A stretch of 64,000 bases of DNA, taken from contig JACLAT010000044.1 in assembly GCA_018105865.1 (NCBI GenBank), forward strand, positions 248,001 to 312,000, given 5' to 3'. A program made the translations under genes and the position numbers. Shown here one piece after another: positions 22,534 through 33,376 of the stretch (within the stretch, counting starts at the first letter, position 1; every line of letters starts with the position of its first letter). The stretch is from Metaphire vulgaris (lineage: Eukaryota > Annelida > Clitellata > Crassiclitellata > Megascolecidae). The notes below the pieces were generated by a model that saw only the letters and a program-made list of their open reading frames with translations, made no database searches and was not told the origin of the DNA.

Positions 22534-23679
22534 AGTGTATAATCGACCAGAAAACTACTTTTACGATACTGTTATAGTACTTATATTCGGGAATCAATTG
22601 GTACGAATTAGAATTGTGAAAAAGATGGGTAAAAGATCAAACGGAGCACATTTAGAGCAACAATGGTAAAATATATAAAAGCGGTGACGTGACCCATATC
22701 TAGGCTATGTATCTTCTCAAATAATCAGATTTCAGCAACCATATAAAAAGCGCCAAAATCTCTAAAATACATTGACGATTAGATTGCACGATTATTCTTT
22801 TGTTTCTTCATTCATCGTTGTTCAATGTTTAGAAGTCTACATAATTGGATATTATCGAATGACGATAGCGCTAAAGAAGTATGGGGTCTTCAAGATGCCT
22901 GCGGGTAGGGCTGCGCCGAGTAACTCGAGTAACGCGAGTACTCGACTCCAAATTGGAGTCAAGTAATTTTTGGGAGTCGAGTACTTGCATACAATAGCTA
23001 AATAAAGAAAACCCAAAAATGTGATTAAAATTCGGCCTACCGTTTATATTTTATACAAATTACTAGAAAGATGCTCGCTTCGCTCGCAGTGCAGGATAAT
23101 ACTAATCCAATACCTATACCTAATACCCAATCATTGAATTCATGCTGAACAACATTTCAATGATGTACTGTACATACGCCACCTAGCCAAGCTCTGCGCC
23201 ACGTAATAATTATGCCTATGTACGTTAAAATCACGCAACTGTGACCATTTGTGACTCTGTACACGTATTTTTTGTACGTTAAAATGTACGTTAAAATTAC
23301 GCAACTTCCACAAGCTACGAACAATTGTTACCAATAGCAACGTCGTCGCACGCCCACCCCTCTGATGCTGCAATGACTCGACTAAACCGTGCTAAACTAC
23401 GAACAATTGTTACCAATAGCAACGTCGTCTTCGAACATCACCCACCAACGCATCGCGACGTAAGGACTAAACCGTCTACCAATAGTCAACCAATGAGAAC
23501 GCTTGAAGGTAACAGAAATACAGAATAAAAATTTTAATATTATTGATTATTTAGCATTATTATTGAAGTTATTCGTATTCGCTATGAATGATTGATCAAC
23601 TCTTTTAGACATTCAGCTCTGGTTTTCCGCACATCCCTAAGTCTTATTCTCAGTGGTCACGTGCTACAACTAAGCTAAG

Positions 23680-26606
23680 GGCTTTGATAGGGAAGAAACT
23701 AGGGCTTTGATAGGGAAGAAACATAAGTGTTTTTATACAAATGCCAGAAGTATTATAAGCGCAAGTAAAAAAGCTGAGTTGGAAATGTGCATTAGTTCAA
23801 TCAAACCAGATATTACAGGTATTACAGAGACCTGGGCCAGACAGGAAATAGACGATGGAGAGCTAGGTTTGAATGGGTATGTAATGCTTAGAAAGGACAG
23901 GGAAAACCTAAGTGTCAGAGGTCATGGAGCTGGGGGAGTAATACTGTATGTCAAAGAGGAACTGAATGCAACGGAAAGAAGGGATATTCAAGATGATAAT
24001 TTTAGGGAAAATATTTGGTGTGAAATCAGATGTAAAAAAGAAAAAATACTATTAGGCATATGCTATCGGGTCCCAGATGCAAAGGAAGAAATAGATATTG
24101 GATTGATTAGGATTTTAGATATAGTAGCCAAGGAAAATGTACTAATAATGGGTGACTTCAACTATCATATTAACTGGGAAAGCATGGAGGCAGACAGGAA
24201 CCAGGACAAGAGATTTCTTAAGTGCATGGATGACAATTTCCTCACACAACATGTCACTGAACCAACGAGAGGAGGTAACACACTGGACTTAATAATTACT
24301 TCAGATGATAAGTTAGTGAAGAATATGATGGTTGGACAACACTTAGGCACAAGTGACCACCAGACAGTGACATTTGATGTAATTTTAGCAGAAGACATCG
24401 AGAGCACACGCAGCCAAAAAAACAAAAACTATTTCCGGGGAAACTACGATCTGGCTAGGAAGATGATCGAAGATTTGGACATAGGAAGCATGATAAAAGA
24501 TAAAAATGCAGAAGAAAGCTGGGAAATATTTAAAAATTGCATGTCAAGGGTTATGGATTCAACAATACCAAAACAGCGGACACTTAACAAAAAACTTCCA
24601 TGGGTTACGAGAGAGGTACAGAAAAAGAGAAGGGCCAAAAACAAAGCGTGGAAGAAATTGAGAAAGCACCGACTAAAAATGCAAAGCAATTAAGGTTTGG
24701 AACAGGTGAAATTAAAACAATTACAGTCCAGTTATGTGCAAAAGAGGAACAAATCAACAGCTACAAACAAAGCGGCTCTTGCAGAGTATGAAAACAAATT
24801 AGCAAAAGACATCAAACGGAACAGTAAGAGTTTTTATGGATATGCAAGAAGTAAGATGAAGCGAAAAGAAAAAGTGGGACCATTAGTAGCTGATTCTGGA
24901 GAAACAGTGACAGATGACATGGAAACAGCAACAATTCTGAACGATTACTTTGGATCAGTGTTCACAAAGGGAAATACAACCAACATACCAAAGCCCATTA
25001 ATTTATTTTGTTGTAAAGAGGAGGAAGCATTATCAGACATAAATTGCAGTAAAGAGTGTGTCCTGGAAATTCTGAGTCAAATGAAAACTGACAAAAGCCC
25101 TGGAATAGACAATATACACCCAAAATTTATGTATGAGGTAAGGCATGAGGTTAGTGAGGTAATAGCCACAATGTTCAATATGTCACTTAAATCGGGAATA
25201 GTCCCTGGGGACTGGAGGGATGCAGTAGTCACTCCTATATTCAAAAAGGGTAACCGTGGGGAGCCAGGAAATTATAGGCCAGTGAGTCTTACCTGTATAA
25301 TATGTAAAGTTCTGGAGAAAATAATAAAAGCAAATATATTGGACCATCTTATGAGACACGAGATTTTAAAGGATAGCCAGCATGGGTTTATTAAGGGAAG
25401 ATCTTGCTTAACAAACATACTGGACTTTTTGGAGGAGATTCACGACAAGCTAGATGAGGGAAAGGCAGTTGATGTAGTATACCTGGACTCTGCAAAAGCA
25501 TTCGATAAAGTACCTCATTCAAGACTGGCAGTCAAGCTTCAGGCCAGTGGAATTAGAGGTAAAGTTCTTGGATGGATAAAAAATTGGCTTCAGAGCAGAA
25601 GACAGAAGGTAGGTATAAGAGGCAAGTATTCAGATTGGGCAGAGGTCATAAGTGGGGTGCCACAAGGTTCGGTGTTGGGACCTCTATCGTTTTTAATATA
25701 CATCAACGACATCGATGATGATATAATGTCAAAAATTTCAAAATTCGCTGATGACACAAAACTGTGTGGACAAAGTGATAGTGAAGCAGAAGCAAAAATT
25801 TTACAAGACCTTAATAGACTATCCCAGTGGTCGGCAGATTGGCAAATGCTTTTTAATACAGATAAATGCTCGGTGATGCACATTGGGAAGAAGGGAGCAG
25901 ATCATGAATTTACGTTATGTGGGAAGGGACTAAAAGTTACAAACGAGGAGAAAGATCTAGGGGTCATCATGCATAACAGCTTAAAGCCATCTAGGCAATG
26001 TGCAGAGGCAGCTAATAAGGCCAACAAAATTCTAGGTATGATCAAAAGAACGATAGTGAGCAGAGAGAAGGATGTAATAATAAGACTTTACAAGACATTG
26101 GTACGTCCACATTTAGAGTATTGTGCTCAAGCATGGTGTCCATTCCTGAAGAAAGACATAAAGACCTTAGAAAGAGTTCAACACAGAGCAACAAAGATGA
26201 TCAAGGGATATCACAAACTAACCTATGAGGAAAGGCTAAATCACTGTGGATTGACAACCCTGGAAAAAAGAAGAGAGAGAGAGGGGATTTGATCGAGACA
26301 TACAAAATACTAACAAAGTGGAAATGCCAAAGGAAAGATTTTTTACAATGAAGCAGTATGATCGAACCAGAGGACACAGCATGAAACTGTTCAAGAAACG
26401 GGTTGGGAGACATAAACAGCATTTTTTTTAGTGCAAGAGTGGTGGACAGATGGAATGAACTGGATGAGGGGATAGTAACGGCTACAACTGTAAACGAGTT
26501 CAAAGTAAACCTCAGTAGTTTAGGATATTAGATTTGACGGGAGCAACAGTGGTTCTCACACAGGGCAGTCCCTACTGAACCACTTTAAACCTTGTTATAT
26601 TATATT
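23680..26606 (+). mobile_element. CR1 LINE, almost complete second ORF
   Basis: The element runs from near a 23-bp tandem duplication ('agggctttgatagggaag', 23677-23722) to a 3' tail 'ttatattatattatatt' (26596). It encodes endonuclease plus RT and ends with a short 3' UTR. A closely similar - strand copy lies at 54593-59519. CR1 is assigned from the RT text (VPHSRLAVKLQASGIRGKVL, FADD box) and the pentamer-like tail. ORF1 is not present, so the copy is probably 5'-truncated or an ORF2-only insertion. Confidence 0.88.
23707..26531 (+). pseudogene. CR1 ORF2: APE endonuclease plus reverse transcriptase
   Basis: Endonuclease motifs are visible in the first 330 codons: ITGITETWAR (Glu), LIMGDFNYHINW (Asp/Asn) and GTSDHQTVTF (SDH). 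A single in-frame TAA at 24691-24693 follows. The same frame then continues with RT: TDKSPGIDNIHPKFM, NYRPVSLTCIICKVLEKII, VVYLDSAKAFDKVPHSRL, GVPQGSVLGPLSFLIYINDI and SKFADDTKLCG (FADD catalytic box). A frameshift in an 'agagagagag' run at about 26280 moves the last 80 codons (FKKR, WNELDEGIVTATTVN) to another frame ending near 26531. It is close to intact but unlikely to be active as it stands. Confidence 0.9.
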
Positions 26607-26995
26607 ATATTAAGCTGACGTCACTGATGATGCGCAACATACAAAACTGTCAAAGCAAGGGTGATTTGTAATGACTAATTTGCACATTATTGTTGTGCTA
26701 AAGTGATTTTGATAATCCATAGTATTGCTGAGCGAAAGAGACAATGTAGTTCGTTAGTGTGGAACTATTTTAATAAGGACCATGAGGCAAATAATATGTG
26801 ACGTAGAACGTTTGCTAATCATGCATTTCCGGTTTTACGCGAGTACTCGAGTACTCGTTAAGCTACTCTCAATTACTCGAGTAATGAACTACTCGGTTAG
26901 CTTAACCCTACTGCATTTCTTGACACAACCCAATGCCAACTGGCGTCAAATTTGGTCTGACTGCCATAGATAGACGGTATCTAGTTATAATAATA

Positions 26996-27564
26996 ACTCT
27001 ATGGATAAGCTCACACGTGTAATAATAGAAGACATTTATTTGTTTGCAACTAAAAAATCACAGAACGTTATTTAACAGAACTATTTAAACATAAGCATAG
27101 TGGTTATTATTGTGGACATTATTAAACAGCATAGTAATTCAAGCAAATCCTTAATTTTAAAAAAATGCATTACAACATAGCAAACAAGGAATACATATTA
27201 AACAATATTGTTAATTACAAATTAAAGTACATGTAGGCCTAATACTTTTTTATCTAAAATTTTAAATATCAGTGTATAAGAATTAACGACGAAAGATTAT
27301 GAATTATCAGATTTCTTGAAGAGTGAGATTAAATTGGAGAAAGACATCCAGACGATTCTGGTCAAGTACAGAAGATCAAAAACTTTGAAATTAGAATCAG
27401 TGTAGTTAATTATGACACAAACAGTAGGCCTACTAGTGAATTTATACAACTGAAAAAGATAATGATAATGAATCAGGTACAAGCTACAGTATATTTATAA
27501 TAAAGAAATGTGATCTTTAGCTAGGTAATTACATAACCTACAATTGTCGCCCCTCATCTACTAC
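26996..27564. other. No recognisable feature
   Basis: A/T-rich intergenic or intronic DNA upstream of the first visible integrin exon. No further exon or repeat is recognised. Confidence 0.45.
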
Positions 27565-27645
27565 ATCTAGGTATCTTAGGAACCGAGTCGGTCATGCTGA
27601 CTGCGCAAACACAGCACTTTACACCACTGAGCCACGAAGATCTAA
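27565..27645 (-). mobile_element. tRNA-like SINE fragment (tentative)
   Basis: On the - strand TGGCTCAGTGGTGTAAAGTG resembles a tRNA D-arm/A box, and GACCGACTCGGTTCC some 40 bp later could be a worn B box. No cloverleaf can be completed, so it is not called a tRNA gene. Confidence 0.35.
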
Positions 27646-27799
27646 TAGCCTATTAAGCTTCAGGCGTATTTGTCGTCGGTATATCTCTTTCCTGCTGCAG
27701 CTACACAGATCAAAGCGAAGATACGTAGCGAGACTTCTATATTAAGTACTAAGTACCCTGACACGACAAATCATCAAAGTATTCATTTCTTATTTTCAG

Positions 27800-27931
27800 A
27801 TTCGAATATTCAGTTTCCACTAGTGTTTAGACAGGCAGCTAATTATCCAGTTGATTTGTATTTCATCATGGATGTATCCCATACAATGAAGTCCTATAAA
27901 GAAGCGCTTGGAAACTTTTCACAGAAACTTG
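27800..27931 (+). CDS. Integrin beta subunit, exon with start of betaI domain
   Basis: The acceptor 'cttattttcag' precedes 27800 and the donor 'g|gtgagt' follows 27931. Translation gives FPLVFRQAANYPVDLYFIMD then VSHTMKSYKEALGNFSQKL, aligning with the FDLKFRRAEDYPIDLYYLMD/LSYSMKDD region of vertebrate beta subunits, where the hybrid domain passes into the betaI domain. The MIDAS DxSxS motif reads DVSHT, with Thr for the third residue. The two adjacent ADMIDAS Asp residues of the classical MKDD are Ser-Tyr here. The exon starts after one base of a split codon and ends after one base, and joins in frame to the exon at 28501. Integrin beta chains are single-pass adhesion receptors pairing with alpha chains. 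Earlier exons (signal peptide, PSI) are not visible. Confidence 0.9.
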
Positions 27932-28500
27932 GTGAGTTCATCATACAAAAAGGAAACGCTCATGAACCATTGTGCGTGTTTCACACATATGCTGCATTAA
28001 TTATCAGTCGAAGGATTTTATTTAAAAATCATAATCATTTCGCCGGTTAACTGTCAGCTAATCGCGGCAATAGATAGATAGGAAATGATTTCACTCTTTT
28101 CTTCTTGAATCTTGAGCTTGCCATTCAGCTTCTGCCATGTTTTAGTCTTCTGTTCTCTATTGTTTATTTCTTATCTTTCCAAAAAATATAACTAAGCTAT
28201 TGACATTCGTGACAGCGTATTTAAAAGTCTGATATTTGACTGATTACTTAAATAAAACAGTTACCGGTATAGTTAGCTCACATCCTTATATGTCGCTAGC
28301 GCAGATAAAAATTTATCCAGAATAAAAAAACAGACAATTGTGTGGAATCCCAAATTTTGAATTTTTCTCAAAGGTTGATTCTTGCCGTTTTCGTCTTGCA
28401 AATCACTCTGCTTCTATGCACGATTACGCATGTCATAAATTTGTAAAAGTTTTCTTGAATGATTTGCTGCTTCTCTAAGAAGTGTTTTTTACTTGAACAG

Positions 28501-28597
28501 TGGATGAAATTAGCAACATAACAACTGATTATCAAATTGGATTCGGAACCTTTGTTGACAAGGCAGCATTACCGTATACCAACCAAGCTCCAGATCA
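28501..28597 (+). CDS. Integrin beta subunit, second betaI exon
   Basis: Acceptor 'acttgaacag', donor 'ca|gtatgtg'. Joined to the previous exon it reads VDEISNITTDYQIGFGTFVD then KAALPYTNQAPDQ, matching [23 protein letters not shown] of beta1. The intron between is only 569 bp. The exon ends in phase 2, whereas the next exon I can identify (62933) begins in phase 0. A further exon must therefore lie between them, expected to encode the Cys-containing specificity-determining loop. I could not find it among the transposons. Confidence 0.9.
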
Positions 28598-29329
28598 GTA
28601 TGTGCGAACTTGCTTTGTTTTGCGAGTATTGTGAGTTATAATTAAGCCTTAAACGGCTTGTGCACGATAAAACTGAAAATTAACTGTAGATTTTGAAAGC
28701 GCTGCTAAAGCTAGAGTATTTCTTTAAATGATGAGTTTGACTTTCTTTTTTACTCAGCAATCAGATCGTTGCGGATTTAGAGTTAGACAACAGTTGACCT
28801 AATTCAGGTCAATTTTCTAAATGAGATTGCAAAGTTTCGATAAATTTTCGGACCTCCTGGTGTTAGAAAGCCTCTTTAACGAGTGGCTGGAATTGATTAG
28901 GATGAAGGAAAATATTTGTTTCATTTTAAAATTATTTTTGGGTTAATGAACTCGTATATGGGCACGATCCTCTTCGTGTTTTACTTAATTTTAAATGTTT
29001 CGCCGAGTTACTTCAATATGGTGAATAGGTAATCAATTACACAGGCCAACTGTGGAGAAACTTTTACCATAATTTTGGCCCTCCTTTATGCTTTTGGGTG
29101 CATCCTAAATCCTATAATGAGCATCAATTAGTCACAGCATGTACCGTTTTTTACACAGACGGCAGATGGCGCCAGCTCATCGAGTCGTTCGACTGTGTCA
29201 TTATGTCACGTTTTGATGGATGATGATGCTTATTGCCCGAATGGTGCTGGATTTTCCCCTTGTCGTGACTGCGGACGGTGTACTGGCTGTTCTGGTCCCT
29301 GCGTAAGAATGGAGTGGCGCGAGGAGGCA
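28598..29329. other. Start of the 34-kb integrin intron, no feature seen
   Basis: I searched by eye for the expected loop exon (Cys, Pro-Phe, aromatic, Asn-Val-Leu pattern) without success. Confidence 0.4.
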
Positions 29330-29475
29330 TGGGTGTTCTGCCATAAAGTGTCCTACCCGAAAAATGGACACTTGATTGCAACCACAAAGTGTCCGGCGGA
29401 CGGTTTATAGTGCCATAAAATGTACACAGAAAATGTCCGGGTTGCCAAAATATGTCCGGCTCATTCTACCATAAT
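29330..29475. repeat. Degenerate ~15-bp-period array 'gccataaaatgtccgg'
   Basis: Variants 'gccataaagtgtcct', 'ccacaaagtgtccgg', 'gccataaaatgtaca', 'agaaaatgtccggg' and 'gccaaaatatgtccgg' follow one another at about 15-18-bp spacing. No TIR was found. Confidence 0.5.
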
Positions 29476-29998
29476 CTGTGACAAATGTCAACGTTAAGTA
29501 ACCAATTTAGGCATAGCAGTGGACTGTTAGTGCATATTAATTGTTAGCTTTATGGTGTTAAATCAGTATAGAAGTCAGCTTGCACAACGATCAAATCCAA
29601 CTCCTATTTTGAACCGCTGTACAAGTTGTAAACGTTCTTACAGTGTAGAACGTTTTGTAGTTTGCCTACGTCCTTTTTTGAATATATTAAAGGTTATATT
29701 TTCATTAATTTGTATGCCTCTGTTTAGCATGACTCGCTAGACTGACCATGATCAATAATTATATAAAATACAGTAATCACATCAATCAAATCTAGTTCAT
29801 GTTCAATTTTTCACGGACATTATCTTGCACGTAAATTAGGCTTATCGCGGAACTAAACTAGAATCGGTCCTAAAGGAGGTCACGCGCACTGCGCATGCGT
29901 ATGCAAATGTGGTCATTAGATAACTGAATTCAAGCGGTATTGTGTGAATTACTAAATAGATTTCTTAAAGTTTAATTTGTTCCGCGATAAAATTAAGT

Positions 29999-30205
29999 AT
30001 GCCCATCAAACACTGTTGTTATGGAACATGTGCAAATTACAATAGGAAAACTGAAATTTGTTTGAAAGAAGGCGTTCGTTTTATGCAGTTCCCCGGTCCG
30101 TCGACTGACAGAGGCACAGAGCAAAAGCAGAGAGGTGGGTTGTAGCAGGTCGACGAGAGAATTTTACTATCGGGAACATTGCCAGATGGACATACATGTA
30201 TATAT
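29999..30205 (+). pseudogene. THAP-domain remnant
   Basis: From an ATG at 29999 the frame reads MPIKHCCYGTCANYNRKTEI and EGVRFMQFPGP, like the C-x4-C start and F-x-FP block of a THAP zinc finger. After a frameshift near 30110 another frame gives RWVVAGRRENFTIGNI and RWTY, like the THAP C-terminal half. The final C-x2-H pair and any downstream transposase are gone, replaced by an (AT)n tract. THAP fingers are DNA-binding domains of P-element-type transposases and of host proteins. This copy is dead. Confidence 0.65.
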
Positions 30206-30258
30206 ATACACAGTATATATAATATATATATATATATATATTTATATATTTATTCATA
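30196..30258. repeat. (AT)n microsatellite
   Basis: Nearly pure 'atatat' run following the THAP remnant. Confidence 0.85.
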
Positions 30259-30386
30259 ATGATTCATATATTTTACTTTTGTTCTATAATACATCTGTCA
30301 CAAATATTACTAATATAGTATATATGTTTATATATTTTGCGTTTATATATGTTTATTTGACTTTCCTTATAAATTTAACTTCGTCC

Positions 30387-31707
30387 GAGATGAATAGTCC
30401 TGATATGGAAAGTCCTAAGAGGAATTATGAATATTCCTCCTGATGACAGTGTTGTAGCAGTTAACTGTAACTGTAACTGAAATACCAGTTAACTGAAAAA
30501 TAACAAATCAGTTAACTGTAACTGTAACTATAATTGAAAAATCCCAATAACTTTAACTGTAACTGAAAAATAAATAACTGAAATAGTTAAATAACTTGAA
30601 AAATGACAAACTTAAGAAGTCAAATACCACACAAAAAGTTCTTCGATTGAACATATTGAAACTCTCTATCTCCTGAAATTATTTATGTCATGTTTATGGA
30701 CCAAATAATCTGCATGCCATTTTCAATTGTACTGATAATTATGTTAATGTAAATATATCTGACTTTGGACGGCGGTCTCGGGATATCTTTATATAGCCGG
30801 TTAGTCTCCTCCGCTCTAAACTTTGCAGTCGGGGACAACAATAGCCTACATCTATCAGGCCGTAAGGGTCGAGCTCCCTCCCCGATTTGAGAGGTTAGGG
30901 TAGGGTAGGGAGGGGAAAACATTGGGGTTGTGTCCCCACTTTTTCTAAGTCTAGGTGTACTATGGACTATGGCTGAATAAACAGCCCGTCAAATAGACCA
31001 AGCCGGCGGAGGGGGTTTGCTCCACTCCCCTCAAGACCTCCGCTCTCAGTGACTTGGAAACTTTAATTACTGTAGCCTACTTTGTCCACAAGGTCAATCA
31101 ATGGTAAGCTTGACCTTGTTAGCTGCCACCGATAAACAAAAACATTGGGATTTTAAAGAAAGTGATTTTCTTAATTTAAAGTTTTGGTTATACTTTTTTC
31201 ATTTGATATCTTTATATACTGATATACATTATTACTTTTTAACAGTTGTTGATGTAGATCTTAATATTTGGACATAAAATCGATATTTTAGATGGTATAA
31301 TAGCGGGGAATTCACATTTGCACAAAATGAAATTTTGGCTTTATATGACCCGGAATTAGATACCATTAAGCTCGGATATATCTAAATTTTTATCACAGTC
31401 CCTTGAGCTTCGATATAGCGAAATTCTACAGTTGATATTTTTTGACAGCATTATCTTTTTGCTTTTCAAATTTTGTGATTAAAATTGGCGATTAACTGAA
31501 AATAACTAAAAAATAATCAACTGTAACTGAAACTGTAACTATAACTGGAAAATAATTTCAATACTTTAACTGTAACTGTAACTGAAAAATAATCAATAAG
31601 TGATACAACACTGCCTGATGAAAGGTCCTGAGATGAGTAGTCCTTGATAGGAATGGTCCGCGTTGAACAGTCCTGAGATGAATTAGTACTGATATGAAGT
31701 CCTGAAT
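30387..31707. repeat. 15-bp-period array 'gagatgaatagtcct', split by a hAT element
   Basis: Units of 13-16 bp ending in 'gtcct' run through 30387-30446 (gagatgaatagtcct, gatatggaaagtcct) and continue at 31614-31707 (gagatgagtagtcct, tgataggaatggtcc, gcgttgaacagtcct). The hAT element at 30447-31613 inserted within one unit. Confidence 0.7.
30447..31613. mobile_element. hAT-type element with 'taactg' subterminal repeats
   Basis: Ends CAGTGTTGTA and TACAACACTG. The exact 8-bp TSD CCTGATGA is at 30439-30446 and 31614-31621. Both subterminal regions carry many 'taactgtaactg' repeats, as hAT transposase-binding arrays often do. No transposase frame is recognised in the 1.17 kb. Confidence 0.92.
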
Positions 31708-32212
31708 TTGAAGGAAAAAGACTGATAAAATACTTCAAGCTATAGGTGGTGATTCGTGCAATGTGAACGCTGGATGAGAAGTAGGTGTGATACAATATGT
31801 TGAAAAGAAGCTGCAAAGGAAATTGGTATGGATTGTATGTGACCTTCACACAGGAGAACTACCACTTTTTGCACCTTATAACTGCTCTGGACGGCAAGAC
31901 TCTAAGCAACAGCATGTGGTCAGTACCTCTGGGCAAAATGCTGAACCCTGCAACAGATTTGTATATCAATCCTGATTTTCCTAAACCTAAAGTATGCCTT
32001 GGTCCACAGCTACCTCAGCTCAATGACGAAATAATCAAAACTTTAAGTACATATCAAAGTTATTGTTGCAGAATTCTTTCTGCCATTAGGACAGAAGTTT
32101 TTAAAGGAATCTTGCAATGCTGGAAATTTGACCAGTTTCACACAGCTGGCGGCTTACCACTGCCTTGAGATTTATGAGAATTTGGATATCTAAACACAAC
32201 TTTTTTAAAAAG
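31700..32212 (+). pseudogene. Z-family ORF, upstream part
   Basis: Shifting frames give KILQAIGGDSCNVNAG, VIQYVEKKLQRKLVWIVCDL and HTGELPL, then ITALDGKTLSNSMWSVPLGK, LSTYQSYCCRILSAIRTEVF and finally HSWRLTTALRFMRIWISKHN. I recognise this order (D-x-x-NVN-G, LQW-x-x-C-x-LH-x-x-ELP-x-RH, LDG-x-T, GP-x-GK, SRWLTTA-x-R-x-x-R-x-Y) from uncharacterised repetitive proteins in many invertebrate genomes. The frame is interrupted at 32213 by the LTR element and resumes at 36964. The function is unknown; a transposon-encoded protein is likely. Confidence 0.6.
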
Positions 32213-32217
32213 ATTTT

Positions 32218-32442
32218 TGTAAGCGCCTCTCCCGCTTACTGTTCCACGTGCTCCTTCTCTTATAATCAACCAGAGTGTCACATATATAAGACTTTAATAT
32301 ACTTCAAACTGAGTCCATTTTCAGCCTCCATTACTGCCTAAATCACTACTACATACATACATAAGATGACGCCCCCCTCTTTAAACTCTATGTTTTATTT
32401 ATATAGATCCTTTTTATTATAGGCTGAGAAAGCACCCATACA
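32218..32442 (-). repeat. 3' LTR (225 bp) of the 32-37 kb element
   Basis: Nearly identical to 36737-36963. Visible differences are single-base changes and short indels near the start (cctctcccgc versus cctcccccgc), a C-run, and the end (ttattataggctg versus ttgttattatattctg). The LTR is older than the one at 56-59 kb, whose two copies match fully. Confidence 0.88.
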
Positions 32443-32540
32443 TGTTTTCCTTTCCTGAGTTTACAAATTATAATATACATTGTAAAAAGAGTTAAAATAA
32501 ATAATTTGTAAACGCTTGTTTTCGTCATCTTATGTTATCT

Positions 32541-33007
32541 ACTATACATATCATCATCATCATAGTTGCTTTCTGCGGCAATAGCTAGACACAAAACTTT
32601 TCCATTTATCTTTTTCCGTTGTTAATCTCATTCCATCTATTATTGTCATTTGATATCTTTCAAAGTCTTCTTTGATGTTATCCATCCACTTTTTCCTGGG
32701 TCTTCCTCTTCCTCTTTTTCCTTCTTTGTATGTGTAGAGTGCTTTATATGGGAGTCTGTTACTGTTCATTCTATTTACATGTCCATACCATCTAAGTCTT
32801 CTTCTTCTGATTTTATCTATTATTGTCTCTTTCATTCCCAGTCTTTTCCTGATGTCTTCATTTCTTATTCTTTGTAATTTACTTACTCCCAATATCTTTC
32901 TCAAACAACTCATTTCTGCCACCAATAGTCTGTTTTCATCTGCTCTTTTTAATATCCACGTTTCTGATCCATAAAGCATTTGTGGAACAATGATACTATA
33001 CATATCA
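32541..33007 (-). mobile_element. 5'-truncated LINE fragment with 13-bp TSD
   Basis: The 13-mer ACTATACATATCA occurs at 32541-32553 and 32995-33007. Between them the - strand encodes the end of an RTE-like LINE protein: PQMLYGSETWILKRADENRL, then LRRLRWYGHVNRMNSNRLPY-like text and GKRGRGRPRKKWMDNIKEDF. A (CAT)n tail sits at the 3' end, next to the left TSD. This is a clean target-primed insertion inside the LTR element. A worn relative lies at 44240-44735. Confidence 0.88.
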
Positions 33008-33376
33008 GTTTCTACATTATATATAATGCATCATCTACGTTACAGTAACAAAAGTTTGACTACAACTGCTAGTCATACATACATATTGGTACAACTGGTA
33101 CCTCCATAGATAACATAAATCAAAATACTTATACTAATAACTAACATTGCTCAATGCATTACAATTGTCCACTGACATACTACAACTAGACATTGACCAA
33201 TGCATTACAATCATCCACTGATATACAAGAACTGATAGAGGCAACAGGCCTTTCAATATTAATCTGTTAACTGAGTCAAAATGTTTCCACAGCAAAATCA
33301 CTGCTGTCACAATACACAAATTAAACCAACATACATTCACCATACAAATACAACAGATCATCATGCCAATGTCAAT

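Larger units (their letters stand above)
22905..26908. mobile_element. TIR element rich in 'actcgagta', host of a CR1
   Basis: The left end TAGGGCTGCGCCGAGTAAC and the right end (reverse complement TAGGGTTAAGCTAACCGAG) are imperfect TIRs. Subterminal 'gagtactcgagtactcg' words occur on both sides. It splits the R1 MITE between 'gaggtcttcaagatgcctgcg' and 'catttcttgacac'. The CR1 at 23680-26606 is inside it. It looks hAT-like, but no clean 8-bp TSD was found. About 23304-23432 there is a two-copy repeat of 'acgaacaattgttaccaata'. Confidence 0.6.
17676..26995. mobile_element. R1 MITE, interrupted by three insertions
   Basis: Segments at 17676-17848, 20135-20163, 22535-22904 and 26909-26995 line up in order with the intact R1 copy at 37930-38600. 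Shared words include 'gtctatggcatcagaaagtga', 'tttagccgtttaactta', 'tagttgtttaaata', 'acttttacgata', 'gaggtcttcaagat' and 'ccatagatagacgg'. What lies between is X1 (17849-20134), X2 (20164-22533) and the TIR element at 22905-26908. About 170 bp of the reference is absent near the X2 site. The full assignment is inference from these alignments. Confidence 0.7.

Noticed and set aside
29195..29410. Cys-rich 71-codon frame (CRDCGRCTGCSGPC)
   Set aside because: No known domain. It runs into the degenerate 15-bp array and has no splice or start context; most likely chance.
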